From assembly GCA_021399435.1 (NCBI GenBank), contig JAJTUP010000004.1, positions 1,364,001-1,428,000 on the forward strand: 64,000 nt of DNA. Direction: 5' to 3'. The stretch comes from Diaporthe sp. PMI_573 (Eukaryota; Ascomycota; Sordariomycetes; Diaporthales; Diaporthaceae). Shown one piece after another: positions 30,773 to 41,741 of this stretch (position 1 is its first letter; each line of letters starts with the position of its first letter). The notes beneath the pieces were generated by a model. That model was not told the DNA's origin and ran no database searches. It saw nothing but the letters and a program-made list of their open reading frames with translations. Position numbers and translations under genes: made by a program.

Positions 30773-32995
30773 CTAAGCATAAGCATAAGTCCTCTGGCCC
30801 CTCCCGTCGCAGCAGCCCATCCAGCTCCGCCTCCAGAGCCAAAAGTACCCGTTGAACCCGGTCTCCTCCTTGCCCCACTCGCCCACGATGCCCAGGGGCG
30901 TCATGACCCCCTCGTATTCCCACGAGTGCGCGCCGACATAATTCTTGCGCAGGCTGACGATGCCCGTCGCGGGGGCCACGGTGCCGACAAAGTCGAAGCT
31001 GCGCGTGATGCCGTCCTGGCAGCCCCTCGCCTCCAGGGGGAGCTTCTGCGGCGTCAGCGGGGTCGAGGACGGGGACCACTTCTTGGTTGTTGATGAGGTT
31101 GGGGGCGGCCTGCCGAGCTTGAAGTGGATGTTCTCCATGGCTGGGTCCTTGGAGCCGATGGGGTTGCGGTTGTCGGTACTGGTTAGGGTGTAGACGTAGT
31201 AGCCGTACCACTCGCCGTCGTCATCGCTGTCGTCGTCTATGGTATTGACCAAGTCACGTACCCGCGAGGTGTACCACTCCTGCCACGAGTTGGACTGGCC
31301 CATTATGCCGCCATGGCTGCCGCCTTTCGTCTTTTCTAGTAATGGTATCTTTAGTTGAGGCGGTGGCGATAATGCAGGGACGGTTGTCGGATTCGAGTGA
31401 GATTTTGTGTCACGGAGTAGTGGGATCAGATCTGACCGAGGTGTGTCTTCGAGGCCGCTGGTTTTTAATATGTAGGCCATCAAGCCAGCAAGCTGGAGCG
31501 ACCTTGTGTGTAGGCCCTCCCAGCTGAGCCAGAAACTTTGGTTCGAGGATGCCAAGTCCTCTCCGTGGTAATCCGCCCTTACACGGTTGGCAAGATTTTG
31601 GTACTCAGGCGCCTCGGCAGGAATAGTCGACCAATTCCAAGGATGAATCAAGCCCAGTGTCATGGTGAAGGCTAATTGTAGGCTTAGTTGTTTCTGCGCC
31701 AGTAGCTTTTTCTCGGACCAGATATTCGCCCTCATGGTCCAAGGATTGATGGCCATGAGAGCCCTTCCCAGATCAACATCACATACATCCGAATCTAGGG
31801 CTTTCGCTTAGTCATATTCTCTATTATTTGTGTATAAATGCACGAGAACTGCGTCATGTTTGCAGGATGAAATCAAACAGAAAAGTGGAGTGCAGATGCG
31901 CGAAACGGGCGTCGCGAACGAGAGAAATGAAGAGATGTACTGACATCCAAGGACACAAAGGGTTGACATCAGCCCCAATCTCGCCTCGATCTCGGCGGCA
32001 ACGTCGCAGTCGTTGCCATTTCGATCAGGTCGTGGACCTTGACCTTTTTCATGTCGGTCGTGTTGGTCGGGGGCGCCATCCGGGGCAGCATTAGGACCCC
32101 TGCCCGAACCCTTGATCCGTGCTCTTGCCAAGAGCGGGCCCATTGTTGCTTTGATGCGGGCCCGCTGCCTCGGGGGGATTGTGACCGCGAGGCAGAGGAA
32201 TGCGTCTCTCCTTGCGTCCTGGTCTCGGGACATGTCGTCGCTGTCCATCTGTTTCTTGATCATATGTATCAGGACGTCTCGGCCTGGCGTGCCATTGGTG
32301 GGAGGGTCCATCTTTTAATGGCAACGGCGATATTAGCGCGTCAGTCTGTCGGGCCGGTCTAGCCTGGTTTGTGGGTGCGGTCTGTGTGTTTAGATGTGAC
32401 ATTGCGTCCCATTGTGTAAAACCCAATCTAAGAGCCTGGGGAGTTGGGGAATCAGTGGGCAGGGATTCTTCGAGCTGCGTCGTCCGGCCCACCCGTCGAC
32501 ACGCAGCTTGGCCCCAAGCCCTCCAGCAATGTGGAGAGCTCACACGGGGCGAGGGCACAAGAGGCTGAAAGAGACGGCTATTTTGGAAAGGGAGAGGTCA
32601 TGAGGGGGGGGGGAGGAATGGGAGTGAGGAAAAGACCCGAGAAGACTCACTCGTCGCCGGGCGATCTCGGCCCAAAAGTTAGGGGTGCCCAAGGCGCGAT
32701 GTAGGGTTTGGCAGGTGTGTCGTAAGCCCAGGATGGCATCAGACCCGCAGAAAATAGCAACCCTTTGCACGAGGTCGTCTGGCAGCGCGTCTAACGCCAG
32801 GCGGCGTGGGGCGGACCAAGAAGGAAGGTGACTCGGCTCAGGTGCGGACGGAGATCCAGCGCGCTGGGTCGGGGCGGCAGTAGCAGCAGCAGCGTCGTAT
32901 TCGTTATCCAACAGGCAGGGCGAGTCCGATATCAACCGGGGCGACGATTTGCGTCCCTGCCTGGCCAGGTGCAGCTTGGAACGCAGGCTGACCAT
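30773..32995 (-). CDS. F-box protein
   Basis: Exon 1 (32995-32651) encodes a Ser/Ala-rich leader and an F-box at about residues 70-108: LDALPDDLVQRVAIFCG, RHTCQTLHRAL, FWAEIARR. It ends at a GTGAGT donor in phase 0. A middle exon starts near 32311 in phase with exon 1 and holds DARRDAFLCLAVTIPPRQRARIK; its 3' limit is uncertain. The last exon (31794-30773) starts before MAINPWTMRAN. It ends in the typical C-terminal region of these fungal proteins: GVMTPLGIVGEWG, GYFWLWRRSW. F-box proteins link substrates to SCF ubiquitin ligases; the C-terminal part would bind the target. The first intron (about 340 nt) may hide another small exon. The frame also extends upstream to an ATG at 33094. Confidence 0.75.
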
Positions 32996-35057
32996 CTGAA
33001 ATAGAGCAGAGGCCGGTGTATCGCAGGGCAGGCCGCTGTAAGGAGGGGAAAAGGGGAGGGTTGAACAGACAATATGCCGGGAGACAACAGGCACTTCAAG
33101 TCGTGCTCATCGGGTGCAATCAATCGATGCCGGGGTTCTCGTCAATGCAAGGAGCTGATTTGCTTGCTGCTCGCTCCTCGCCGTGGGGATTTCAGGGCTG
33201 GGCCTGCTGGCGTTGCTGGCTGGCTGGCCTAGATTGCAGGATGCGGGAGGATTCTGGCTCAAAGTAGAGTAGAATTGCAGCTTCACCCCTTGCACGCCGG
33301 ATCGGGCTTGTATGGTAGATAACATGGGCACGCGTGTTGTTCAGCTGTGTACCATACAGGACACCAGATGCAGGAAAGGCGTAGAAGTCAGAAGTCAGAA
33401 GTCAGAGCCGATTCGAAGGCGAGGTCATATTGTCGAGGCGGATATGGCCGGGAAGTTCGAGTTGGTTTGGTAGTATGGTCTCGCATCAGACAGGGAGAGA
33501 CGGAGGGGAGTGGGAGAGGGAGGTTCCGGGCTCCCCCGCAAAATACGGCATAGTTGGTCTTCTACCCCCGGTTATGACGGGACTGGTCAAGTGCTGCGGA
33601 AGATGGGAACTTTGTTGGTGACATGGGAGCACAAGACGAGGTCGCGCAGGCGTTGGTCGAATCGGGGGCGCTGTCAGCCCAATTTCGTCCTCGTTGGTGC
33701 AGATGTTGCAGTTAGAGGGGGGCGCCTAGCTGATGTTACACATGTCAGCAGTGCGGTGGTAATGATGGGACACCCCACCACGCGATCTGCTGCCTAGGAG
33801 GGCGTCGTATTTGCATCTGAATCTGCATCCGCATCTCTCTATTAGCTTCGCCTCGGGGCATGATTGCCGGCTATCTGCACGACGAAAGTGCCGCAGAGAT
33901 TGCTGACGCAGCACGCAAGCCCCCACGCCTCGCAGGATGTCAGAGCGGGAGGATACGACGACACGTCTCCCTATTCGGGCATCTCGAGGCGATGATCACT
34001 CTCCCCAGGATTGTTGGCTGGATGATCTACACGTGTATGCTCGTCCAGCTCTCTGTTCGCTGGGCACACACAACACGTGCAACACCGTTGGAGCCCAAGC
34101 AGTCATAACCTGTTGGGCGTGCGAGATGAAAGGACTGCGGGAGAGCGGGCGACGTTACGGCCTCTTGAGACTCAGGGACCCGGCGAGGTGCCGTGCCTTG
34201 GTGTTCCCATCCTCCCGGGGCGGCGGGCCTATCACTTGCAGCAATGACGCGGTCTCGTCGGGCATCGGTATGACAAGGTGAAGTTTGAAGCTCGTGTTGG
34301 GGATTCTCGTGCGCCAGGGCCAAGGCTGCCAGCGGCTCCGACGGCTGGAGGGGTTTGTTTCTATTTTGGAGACGGGACGGCAGCGCCTATTAAAGCTGAT
34401 GAGGCTGAGAGTCCTGCAGGTAAATCTAGATTCGGCTGACTGACTGCCTGGTCCATCGCTTGATTGACTTTCCGTTCACGCAGAGCTTGGAGCCCGGTCC
34501 TCTCCTCCTTCCGTCCCCAATCGAGCTGTCAACCTGGGGCGATGGGGATGACCCCTGTTGTGGTACCCACGGCCCCTCAGTGGGTCTGACGGCCCGACGC
34601 ACCTGCCTAGAGTTTTCAGGCACATCGCAACTCACTCTTTTCTTTGGGGAACCACGCCTGTACAACTTATTCCAAGGTCGTCATGTCGAACGCATGGGTA
34701 CTACAACTCACCACCAGATTAGCTTAATATTGACATGACTTGTTCCGCCGTCAATAGGTCTATCTAGCCTCAATTATCGTAGCTCAATCATATTCGTCTC
34801 TTAGTACCTTATGACGACGAATAACGAGATAGCCCGGGATGAGGCCACGTCACAGAAAATTGCAGCCTCAAGGCTGACCGCTTACTACCATTTGTCTCCG
34901 CCGTCCTTCCGACACGCACCACTGCAAGAAGAAGAGAGAAAGAGAAAGAGCGAAAACCTAATTCACTGCTTTTGGCAATAGGTGCCACTATTATCTTCCC
35001 TGCCTGTGAGGCCTGGGCCACTGGCAGACGGTACCATATACCCTAGGGTACCTACAT
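32996..35057. other. Divergent intergenic region, no gene seen
   Basis: About 2 kb between the F-box gene and the HET-ZZ gene. It includes a small direct repeat (AGAAGTC, three copies near 33386-33405) and several short frames without domains. Presumed promoters of both flanking genes. Confidence 0.45.
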
Positions 35058-37253
35058 ATGGCCGAGCAGAGACCCTCCGAATCGCCAAGCAGAAGGCCCA
35101 ATATTCTCTGCGTTCACCACGAATCTACACTGCCAGTTTGTCAATGTCCCAACAAATATAGATATAGACCATTGGAAGACGCAGCAAAATGGATGCGTCT
35201 CTTGACTCTGTACCCCGCCATCGACGACAACAATGATTCGCCTCTGCATGCAAGCCTCTGGCCAGTCCGCCGTAACGAGGCTCCGGAATTCTTTCCTGTG
35301 TCTTACACATGGGGCCAGGAAGGCGCCACGTCAAGTCTGTGGGTGGATGATCTGGACGCCGCAGAGCCGGGCTCAGCAGCCTCCAGGTGCATCCCGATCC
35401 GCCCGAATCTGGAGAAGCTGTTGAGACAGTTCCGGAGGCGCACGGCTGTCCTGGTGCTATGGGTGGATGCCCTCTGCATAAACCAGGAGGACATTGGCGA
35501 AAAGGGTTTCCAAGTCAGGCACATGGATCAGGTTTATCGAAACCGGCAGATTCGGATTTGGTTGGGGGACCGGTCCGAGAATAGCGACGTTGCGATCGAC
35601 TTTGTGGAGGATTGGTGGCCCTTGTACGAGAAACAACAACACAGCGCCGTGGCGAATTTCCTCAAGCACGAGGACACGGCCTACAAGTGGAGCGCCTTGT
35701 GGGACCTTATTGGCAGGCCGTGGTTCAACCGGCGCTGGATCGTCCAGGAGTGTGTCTTGTCTGATCACAAACATGTCTACGTCGGCGACAGAGACTTCTG
35801 CTGGGAGCACCTCATCTCGCTCGTGGTGGTGATGGGGGCTCTGGGTCTTGATGGCGCCCTGCGAGAGGAGTCCAATACGTGCAATGGCGTGCGCCACTGC
35901 TCAAATGAGCTGGGTTACGAGAGATATCACGACCTTCCACCGGTGCTGGACCGCATCGAATCACTGATAAGACTGAACGAGGCACACATGACTTTTCAGA
36001 GGGCCGAAGAGGCGAACCTGACTCTGGAAAAACTTGTCGATGACTTCTGTGGCTTCTCCTCTCAGGATCCCAGGGACGGCATTTACGCGTTCCTTTCCTT
36101 GGCCAGCGACACGAGGGGTTCTGAGTGGGTGCCTGACTATTCGCCGGAGAATTCGGTCAGACATGTCTTCGCGCAGGCGACCAGGCACATCATTCGCCAG
36201 ACAAAGAGGCTCGATATCATCTGCCGGTCAAATGCGGAATATTTCGACCACAGCTGGATCCCATGGTTTGGACCAGCGATGGTGCACGTGGAGGATGGAC
36301 ATAGCCATGCCAGTGCGGTCCACGGGTATAACAAGAAGTCGCTCACTACCTTTGGTCAACCACTGCGCGCAGCGACGCACAGGTTGAAGCTATGCTGCGA
36401 GGCCACATGTGATGGATGCGACGCGAGAATCCTGGGGGTACGCCACAAATGCGAAAGCTGTGAGAATTTCGACTTCTGCGATGATTGCATCAAGAAAGCT
36501 TCGACCTCTCATGAGGCGGACCATAGCTTTTGCCGAATTCTACCGAGGTTCAGTCCGTACCATGCATCGGTTGCAACTGAAGTCAAGATAGGGCCCGAGT
36601 CTGAGTTCACTGGGCTACGGGACGGCCGCCATCTTGAGCTTCAAGTGGGAGGATGGTTCGTGGATACCGTCTCCCAGGTGGGGTCGGGAATCAAGATGAG
36701 GCGCGGGTTGCATAGCAGGGCATTCGCAATTGACATGTCGATCATGCCGAATAAAGAAGCAGTAGGGCCAGGCGGGCTGTCCGACGGCTTTCTCAGAGCC
36801 ATCACCGGTCATAGGCGGCTCAAAACTGTTCGAAGTGCCGACGATGTGGAGGAAGAAGAAATCACCTATGTGTCGGGTATGTGGATGCAGGCCGTGAGGG
36901 ACGCTTTGCCCCAAACATCAAGAGGCCACTATGAGATTTCTACGTCGGATTCTGACTTGAACATGGAGATCATGAGTTCGATATCCGTTGTGGCATCGGG
37001 GTCGCGACGATATGCCAAAACGGGTAAGTCGATAGGATTTGTGCCTCGCAGGACGGCGCCGGGAGATGCTATATGCATCCTGATCGGCTGCAGTGTGCCA
37101 GTTGTGCTGAGAAAGTTGGATAGCTCAAGATATGGGGATGATGCCTCTTGGGCCCTCATTGGGGAATGCTACATAGATGGGTTAATGGAAGGTGAGTTCA
37201 TGGAGGAGGTCAGACGTAAGTCTCTGGAGCCGACCAGTATCATTCTGGAATAG
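35058..37253 (+). CDS. HET-domain protein with internal ZZ-type zinc finger
   Basis: Intronless, 731 residues. HET motifs: FFPVSYTWGQEG (79-90), VLWVDALCINQEDIGEKG (133-150), MDQVYRNRQIRIWLGD (156-171), WFNRRWIVQEC (222-232), and further GIYAFLSLAS (341-350). At about 446-493 is a ZZ-type zinc finger: CCEATCDGCD, RHKCESCENFDFCDDC, then the His pair in SHEADHSF. The C-terminal quarter ends in the common HET-family tail, with GDAICILIGCSVPVVLRK and ECYIDGLMEGEFMEE. HET domains set off incompatibility reactions. ZZ fingers bind protein ligands such as acetylated or N-terminal degron peptides, so this module may sense a partner protein. The start ATG directly precedes the conserved region and is preceded by a short AT-rich promoter. 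Confidence 0.93.
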   Translation: MAEQRPSESPSRRPNILCVHHESTLPVCQCPNKYRYRPLEDAAKWMRLLTLYPAIDDNNDSPLHASLWPVRRNEAPEFFPVSYTWGQEGATSSLWVDDLDAAEPGSAASRCIPIRPNLEKLLRQFRRRTAVLVLWVDALCINQEDIGEKGFQVRHMDQVYRNRQIRIWLGDRSENSDVAIDFVEDWWPLYEKQQHSAVANFLKHEDTAYKWSALWDLIGRPWFNRRWIVQECVLSDHKHVYVGDRDFCWEHLISLVVVMGALGLDGALREESNTCNGVRHCSNELGYERYHDLPPVLDRIESLIRLNEAHMTFQRAEEANLTLEKLVDDFCGFSSQDPRDGIYAFLSLASDTRGSEWVPDYSPENSVRHVFAQATRHIIRQTKRLDIICRSNAEYFDHSWIPWFGPAMVHVEDGHSHASAVHGYNKKSLTTFGQPLRAATHRLKLCCEATCDGCDARILGVRHKCESCENFDFCDDCIKKASTSHEADHSFCRILPRFSPYHASVATEVKIGPESEFTGLRDGRHLELQVGGWFVDTVSQVGSGIKMRRGLHSRAFAIDMSIMPNKEAVGPGGLSDGFLRAITGHRRLKTVRSADDVEEEEITYVSGMWMQAVRDALPQTSRGHYEISTSDSDLNMEIMSSISVVASGSRRYAKTGKSIGFVPRRTAPGDAICILIGCSVPVVLRKLDSSRYGDDASWALIGECYIDGLMEGEFMEEVRRKSLEPTSIILE

Positions 37254-37682
37254 TGTTTCCGAAGGGGCCGCCAGGCTAGGATTAATGCAGGCAGAATCAT
37301 AGAGCAATGTCGGGTGAGCAAGATGCTGTGGCGCTTTCAAAAAGATGGAATCCATTGGGACTTTCATCCAGTGATATTATCTGAGGCTTAAGAGAGATTG
37401 TGTGTGTGCGTGTGTGCGTAAGGGACCACACTAGTATTGACTGAATGCATTTACTACCCCCAATGGGCCTTACCAGACTTATTGCCGCATCCCCGAATCC
37501 CAAAGATTTGGGCGTCCAGCACAGGATCAAATTCCATCACCAATCAGGAGACACTTTGAACAGTGAAACCTGTACGCGCTCAGAAATTTCCGCAGCACGC
37601 CAGCAAACTGTCTCATGTTTGTTGTCATTGGAATGTGCAGAGAATGGCCCGGACAACTATCTGCCAAGGGATGATGCCTCGC
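37254..37682. other. Convergent 3' region, no gene seen
   Basis: About 430 bases between the HET-ZZ gene and the minus-strand kinase gene. A GT-rich run at 37400-37420 is the only feature. Confidence 0.45.
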
Positions 37683-38840
37683 TCACTCCTGGTGCCACCA
37701 CTCGTGTGACAATATGGCTGCGGCTGTTGGTCTGTCTCGGGGATCCAGCCTCATGATCCAGCCGATGAAGTCCTTATCCTTCTGACCAATCTCACTATCC
37801 GTAATACTCTGAAAAGGAGTTCTGCTCTCCTTGAGGTTCTCCAACATCCAGACCACAAGTTCCATCACGTCTTCGTTGGCGATTTCCTGATACTTGACTG
37901 GGAAAGGGCCGAATATCTCAACCTGTCTCCGCAGAATAGCGAATTTGTAATCGTCGAGCGGATCAGTTGGAACATCTCGAGGGTCAAAAATGTTGAAGTC
38001 CCGGCCATAGATGAGACTGATCAACTACAGAGCCGTTAGATTGTGAGTGACATGAGATTCCTCGAGTTCGCGCTTACCAGTGTCCCGAAAGACCATATGT
38101 CCGTTTTGGTGTCCCACGGCATGTGCATGAGAACCTCAGGACTGGACCACATAGGAGCCCCAATAGGCTGGCCTTCCAAAGCATACTCATGAGTCTCTGG
38201 GTACGAGTTGCCCATGTCGGCTAGTTGTACGTCGGTAAAGCGATTGGTCTCATCCGACTTTTCGTTGACCAGGATATTGTCGGCTTTCACGTCTGACAGT
38301 CCGTTATAATTAGCAAAGATAGATCTGCTGCGTCGCCATCAACGCAACTCACCTGCATGTACATAGCCTTCGCCGTGCATCACTGCCAAAGTTTCCAGAA
38401 CGCCACGACACACATATCTGAGCTCTGTTCGGTTTAGCTTTTGGCGGATTGAAGCTTGTAGGAGGGTCGATTGTAAGTGACGGAGCACAATCGTTGTGGG
38501 TTCCACAGGATCTACTATTTCATCTAGCAGTGGCCGGATATACTTGGACCGCGGTGTGAAGATATTAAGCACATCACGCTCGTTGGCAACGCGAGGATGA
38601 CCCTGCACACTCTTTACAATGACATCTTTGTGAACCTGGTTCCTTCATGATTGCTCATTAGTACGGTATCCCAAGGATTTGAGCTCGATCGTCATGAAAT
38701 GGGGAGACGGTCGATACCTGGCAAGCCAGACTACTTCCTGAAACTGTTTCACGATCTTGTATTGGCCACTTTTCCCAACTAACACCTGTCCCATGTAGAA
38801 GAGAGTTGCCATTGAGATCAGGGAAAGAGTTAAGTGTCAC
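37683..38840 (-). CDS. Protein kinase-like protein, N-terminal exon not resolved
   Basis: Exons 38840-38718, 38635-38353, 38292-38078 and 38024-37683, joined by GT-AG introns of 82, 60 and 53 nt, all in phase. The C-lobe is clear: YVHADVKADNILVN (catalytic Asp kept), VQLADMGNS in place of DFG, GAPMWSSPEVL (APE-like), TDIWSFGTL, and MRLDPRDRPTAAAILSHEWW at the end. The N-lobe is weak: no Gly-rich loop, and only VHKDVIVKSVQGHP near the expected lysine. The first exon shown opens at a splice acceptor (before GTGACAC), so a short upstream exon with the ATG is missing. It could be a real but divergent Ser/Thr kinase. It lies just downstream of an unrecognised membrane-protein gene on the same strand. 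Confidence 0.75.
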
Positions 38841-39352
38841 CTAAGCCAGAATAGTCAAATGCCTGGAATGGATTCTACTATTTGACAAATGAAGACCTGA
38901 AAGAATTCCCATCGTCAGATCTGCAAGGTTTTCAGAAACACACATGTAGGGCTGCGGCGCAGCCGCTGCTGCATGGCCGTTCATTGGCGACGAGCCTAAT
39001 GTGCTCAACCATTAGGCCTGCAATATTATATACAGCACAGGGCGGTAGCTGTCCTCAGACCTGTAAAATGGTTTTTGAAATGGCACACGAGAGTCATAAC
39101 AGTATTCTACTGCTCTTCAACAAAGTCTTTGAGTCCACTGGAACTTAGAGATTCCCAGCCACTCTAACTCAAAAATGAGCCGTACCAGTACTACATTGGT
39201 ATTGACACGTAAAAGCAATGTTGCTTGATGTGGAGTTAGTCAGGCACGCTTCACTGTTGTATAGCATGATATAGAATTTTCCCGATCCCACAGTGTCCAC
39301 GCCAGAGGTGCAACAGCTGATTTTCAGTCATTGTAGGAAATAACCTTGGAAT
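38841..39352. other. Gap holding the unresolved kinase start
   Basis: About 500 bases between two minus-strand genes. The missing first exon of the kinase gene should be here; a candidate ATG (about 38910) exists but the splice sites are not convincing. Confidence 0.4.
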
Positions 39353-40773
39353 TCACTTGGCCAGAGCATCAAACAAAGTAACCAAACCAACCACCAGAGC
39401 GCCAGCTGTTATGATGTAGCCGCCCACCGCCGTCCCGGTCTGCACACTAATTTGTACTCCCTCCCCGTATCGGAGGACTGCTACCATGGGCCAGGCGACT
39501 GTGGCGGCAATGCTGAGAAGTGTCGGAAGAAGGATAATATTTGAGATCATTGAAGCGTCCCATCCAACCACAAACTTCAGAGCGTTTGGGGTATTGGTAG
39601 AACCAGTCTCTTGGTATACATCAGACTGAACCAGTTCCCATATCAGAGACCGTTGACCAACTGATGTTTTCACTGGGGCAAAGTCCTCGACCAATGCGCA
39701 GGTGGTCGGGGGTACATAAAGGGTCGAAATCACTGCCCCAGGCACAGATCCGTCTTTGATCTATGATTGTAGTATGGTTAGCTAAAGCCTTTGACTTGTT
39801 TTGAATCTTTTTCACGCATCTTCAGGATTCATGAGAGTCCTCGTTACGCATGTCCAGTCACTGGTCTTGCCAGAAAACGAGCTGTAACTCTGCATTCGCA
39901 TCAACCCATGGAGGGAAAGCAATGAGCTTACTTCAACAGTTTCCAGCCTTGAAAGTGACTTTGGGAGAAGGACCGGAGCGATGCCTCCCTCGATACGAGA
40001 TATGCGATAGAAGAAGGAAAGGTGACTCCATATCCAAGCGTCGTCCAGGGCAGGGTCGTTAGGATCGGGGCAAGGAATGCGTAGGCAGCTGGACCGGTCA
40101 AAGAAGACTGGGATAGCATAGTCGGGATAATTTTGTCGCCAAGCCTCAATGTAGTTCTGAGTGAATCGTTTTCTTCGCACAGAGGTTATAAAGTAAATCG
40201 ACCAAAACAGAGACCAAAGCGAGAATATTGGAAAAGCTTGATCCATTCGAGACACAATCCGTAAGGTAACTGTTGCCTTGACCTCTAGCGGTTAGGAACG
40301 GATATATGACATAATTGTCTTAAACAAGAAGTCAGACTCACTATGTGGGTTTTGAGAATTCTGTAGATGCTACCGAGTGAAAACGGTTCATTGATAATGG
40401 CCGCCTGTCGCAGGCAAAATGATACAAGTCGGATTTCCAAATCAAGTATCAGGATCATCATCCACTGTCTGTAGACAATTGAAAACACCCCGATATACCA
40501 CAGACAGGTCGCAGCAAGCTGGAACACGGATATCAAGCGCCAACTTTGGAAAGGTTGTGAGAAATAAGGGGCGGGGATGGGCTGGACAACCCCGTTGGCA
40601 ACAAATGCTTTAGAAGTGAAGCCATGCGGCTGTGACGGAGGGGTGTGTGAACGGTTCCAAGAGCCCAGAAGCCTTAAAGGAGCTACACTGTTCCAAATGG
40701 TGCCGAATATGCTGCGCAGAAACAAAAAATCCGCCCTATCCCTTATGGGAATGGTATATCGGAATGTTGACAT
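39353..40773 (-). CDS. Unrecognised fungal membrane protein
   Basis: Exons 40773-40342, 40282-39848 and 39760-39353 (introns of 59 and 87 nt) sum to 1275 nt, 424 residues, in phase. Hydrophobic segments lie at about LISVFQLAATCLWYIGVFSI, near FPIFSLWSLFWSIYFI, and in two clear C-terminal helices (IILLPTLLSIAATVAWPMVA and GGYIITAGALVVGLVTLF). The blocks between are hydrophilic, with conserved-looking motifs such as VVGWDASMISN and GTAVGGY. I have no named family for it. A 42-bp in-frame stretch in exon 2 starts GTAAGC and ends CAG and could be a very short intron. The start was set at MSTFRYTIPIRDRADF because the upstream open frame has no ATG. Confidence 0.68.
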
Positions 40774-41741
40774 GACACAAGATCCAAAGGTTCGGAGTGG
40801 TGAGAATTTCCGAGACAGTCTCCGCCTTGTCACAGCAGACAGGCTCGAGTTGATTTGAAGGATTGTTGATTTGCAGTGAGCCTTCCTGAGGAAAACAACG
40901 GAAGACCTCAGCAAAGTTGAAAATACCCTCTAAACTCCTAAATAGGGCCGTGGCGTGACATAATTAGCTTCTGGAAAAAAGCCCTAATACAGATCAGCTT
41001 GTGTTCAGCCCCACGGCCCTAGCATTTCCCATGTTTGATGGAGTCGGTTTCCACCCTGGTCACTGTTGATCCCGAGATGAAGATAGTGCATCTGCATGCG
41101 CCAGATATCATCTGCATATTGCTGCACCCTGTACAAAAGTGGCTAGACAAAGCCACATGACCAGATAACAGTGTGGGTTTAGGCTGGGGAGTTTCAGCTG
41201 CATTATACCATCCCGCCACCACCTGCAACGAGCTGAATCTGGTTTTTCGATACCAAGGCTAGTTTTAAAGGGTTTGTGTTACCAAAAATTCTGGGCAGCT
41301 TATTGGAATTCAATGATATCAAAAGGACACAAAAAGTCACTTCAGACTGCTAGGTCTACCAGCTACAATTATTGGTATTCGAAGGCAAGGGCTGCTACGG
41401 ACACCAGAAAAAAAAAGCCAAATAGATTTCACTTGGTCTACAATTTTGAGCTGAAGCAGTTGTAGGTAGGGCTTCTCGTTCACTCGGGTGATTACTTCCC
41501 ACGTACAAACTGTGTCCTACAAGCCCATTCAAGTCCAAGATGAGCTGGACCAAAGACTCCATGAGGTCTGAGACACAAAAGCAATGTCACAGGCGACCTA
41601 GCAGACTACACGTACCCTAGGGTAGTCGTCACTGTTGCCAAAATTGATCCAAATGAGTGAACATTGCCACAAGCTGGAAAACACCATACCAGATTCAAAT
41701 TGTCGTGGGCAGTGCAAGAAAGTTGTTCATTTCATCTGTTT
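40774..41741. other. No gene seen
   Basis: About 970 bases, AT-rich, between two minus-strand genes. Probably promoter of the membrane-protein gene and 3' region of the fluoride exporter. Confidence 0.45.
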
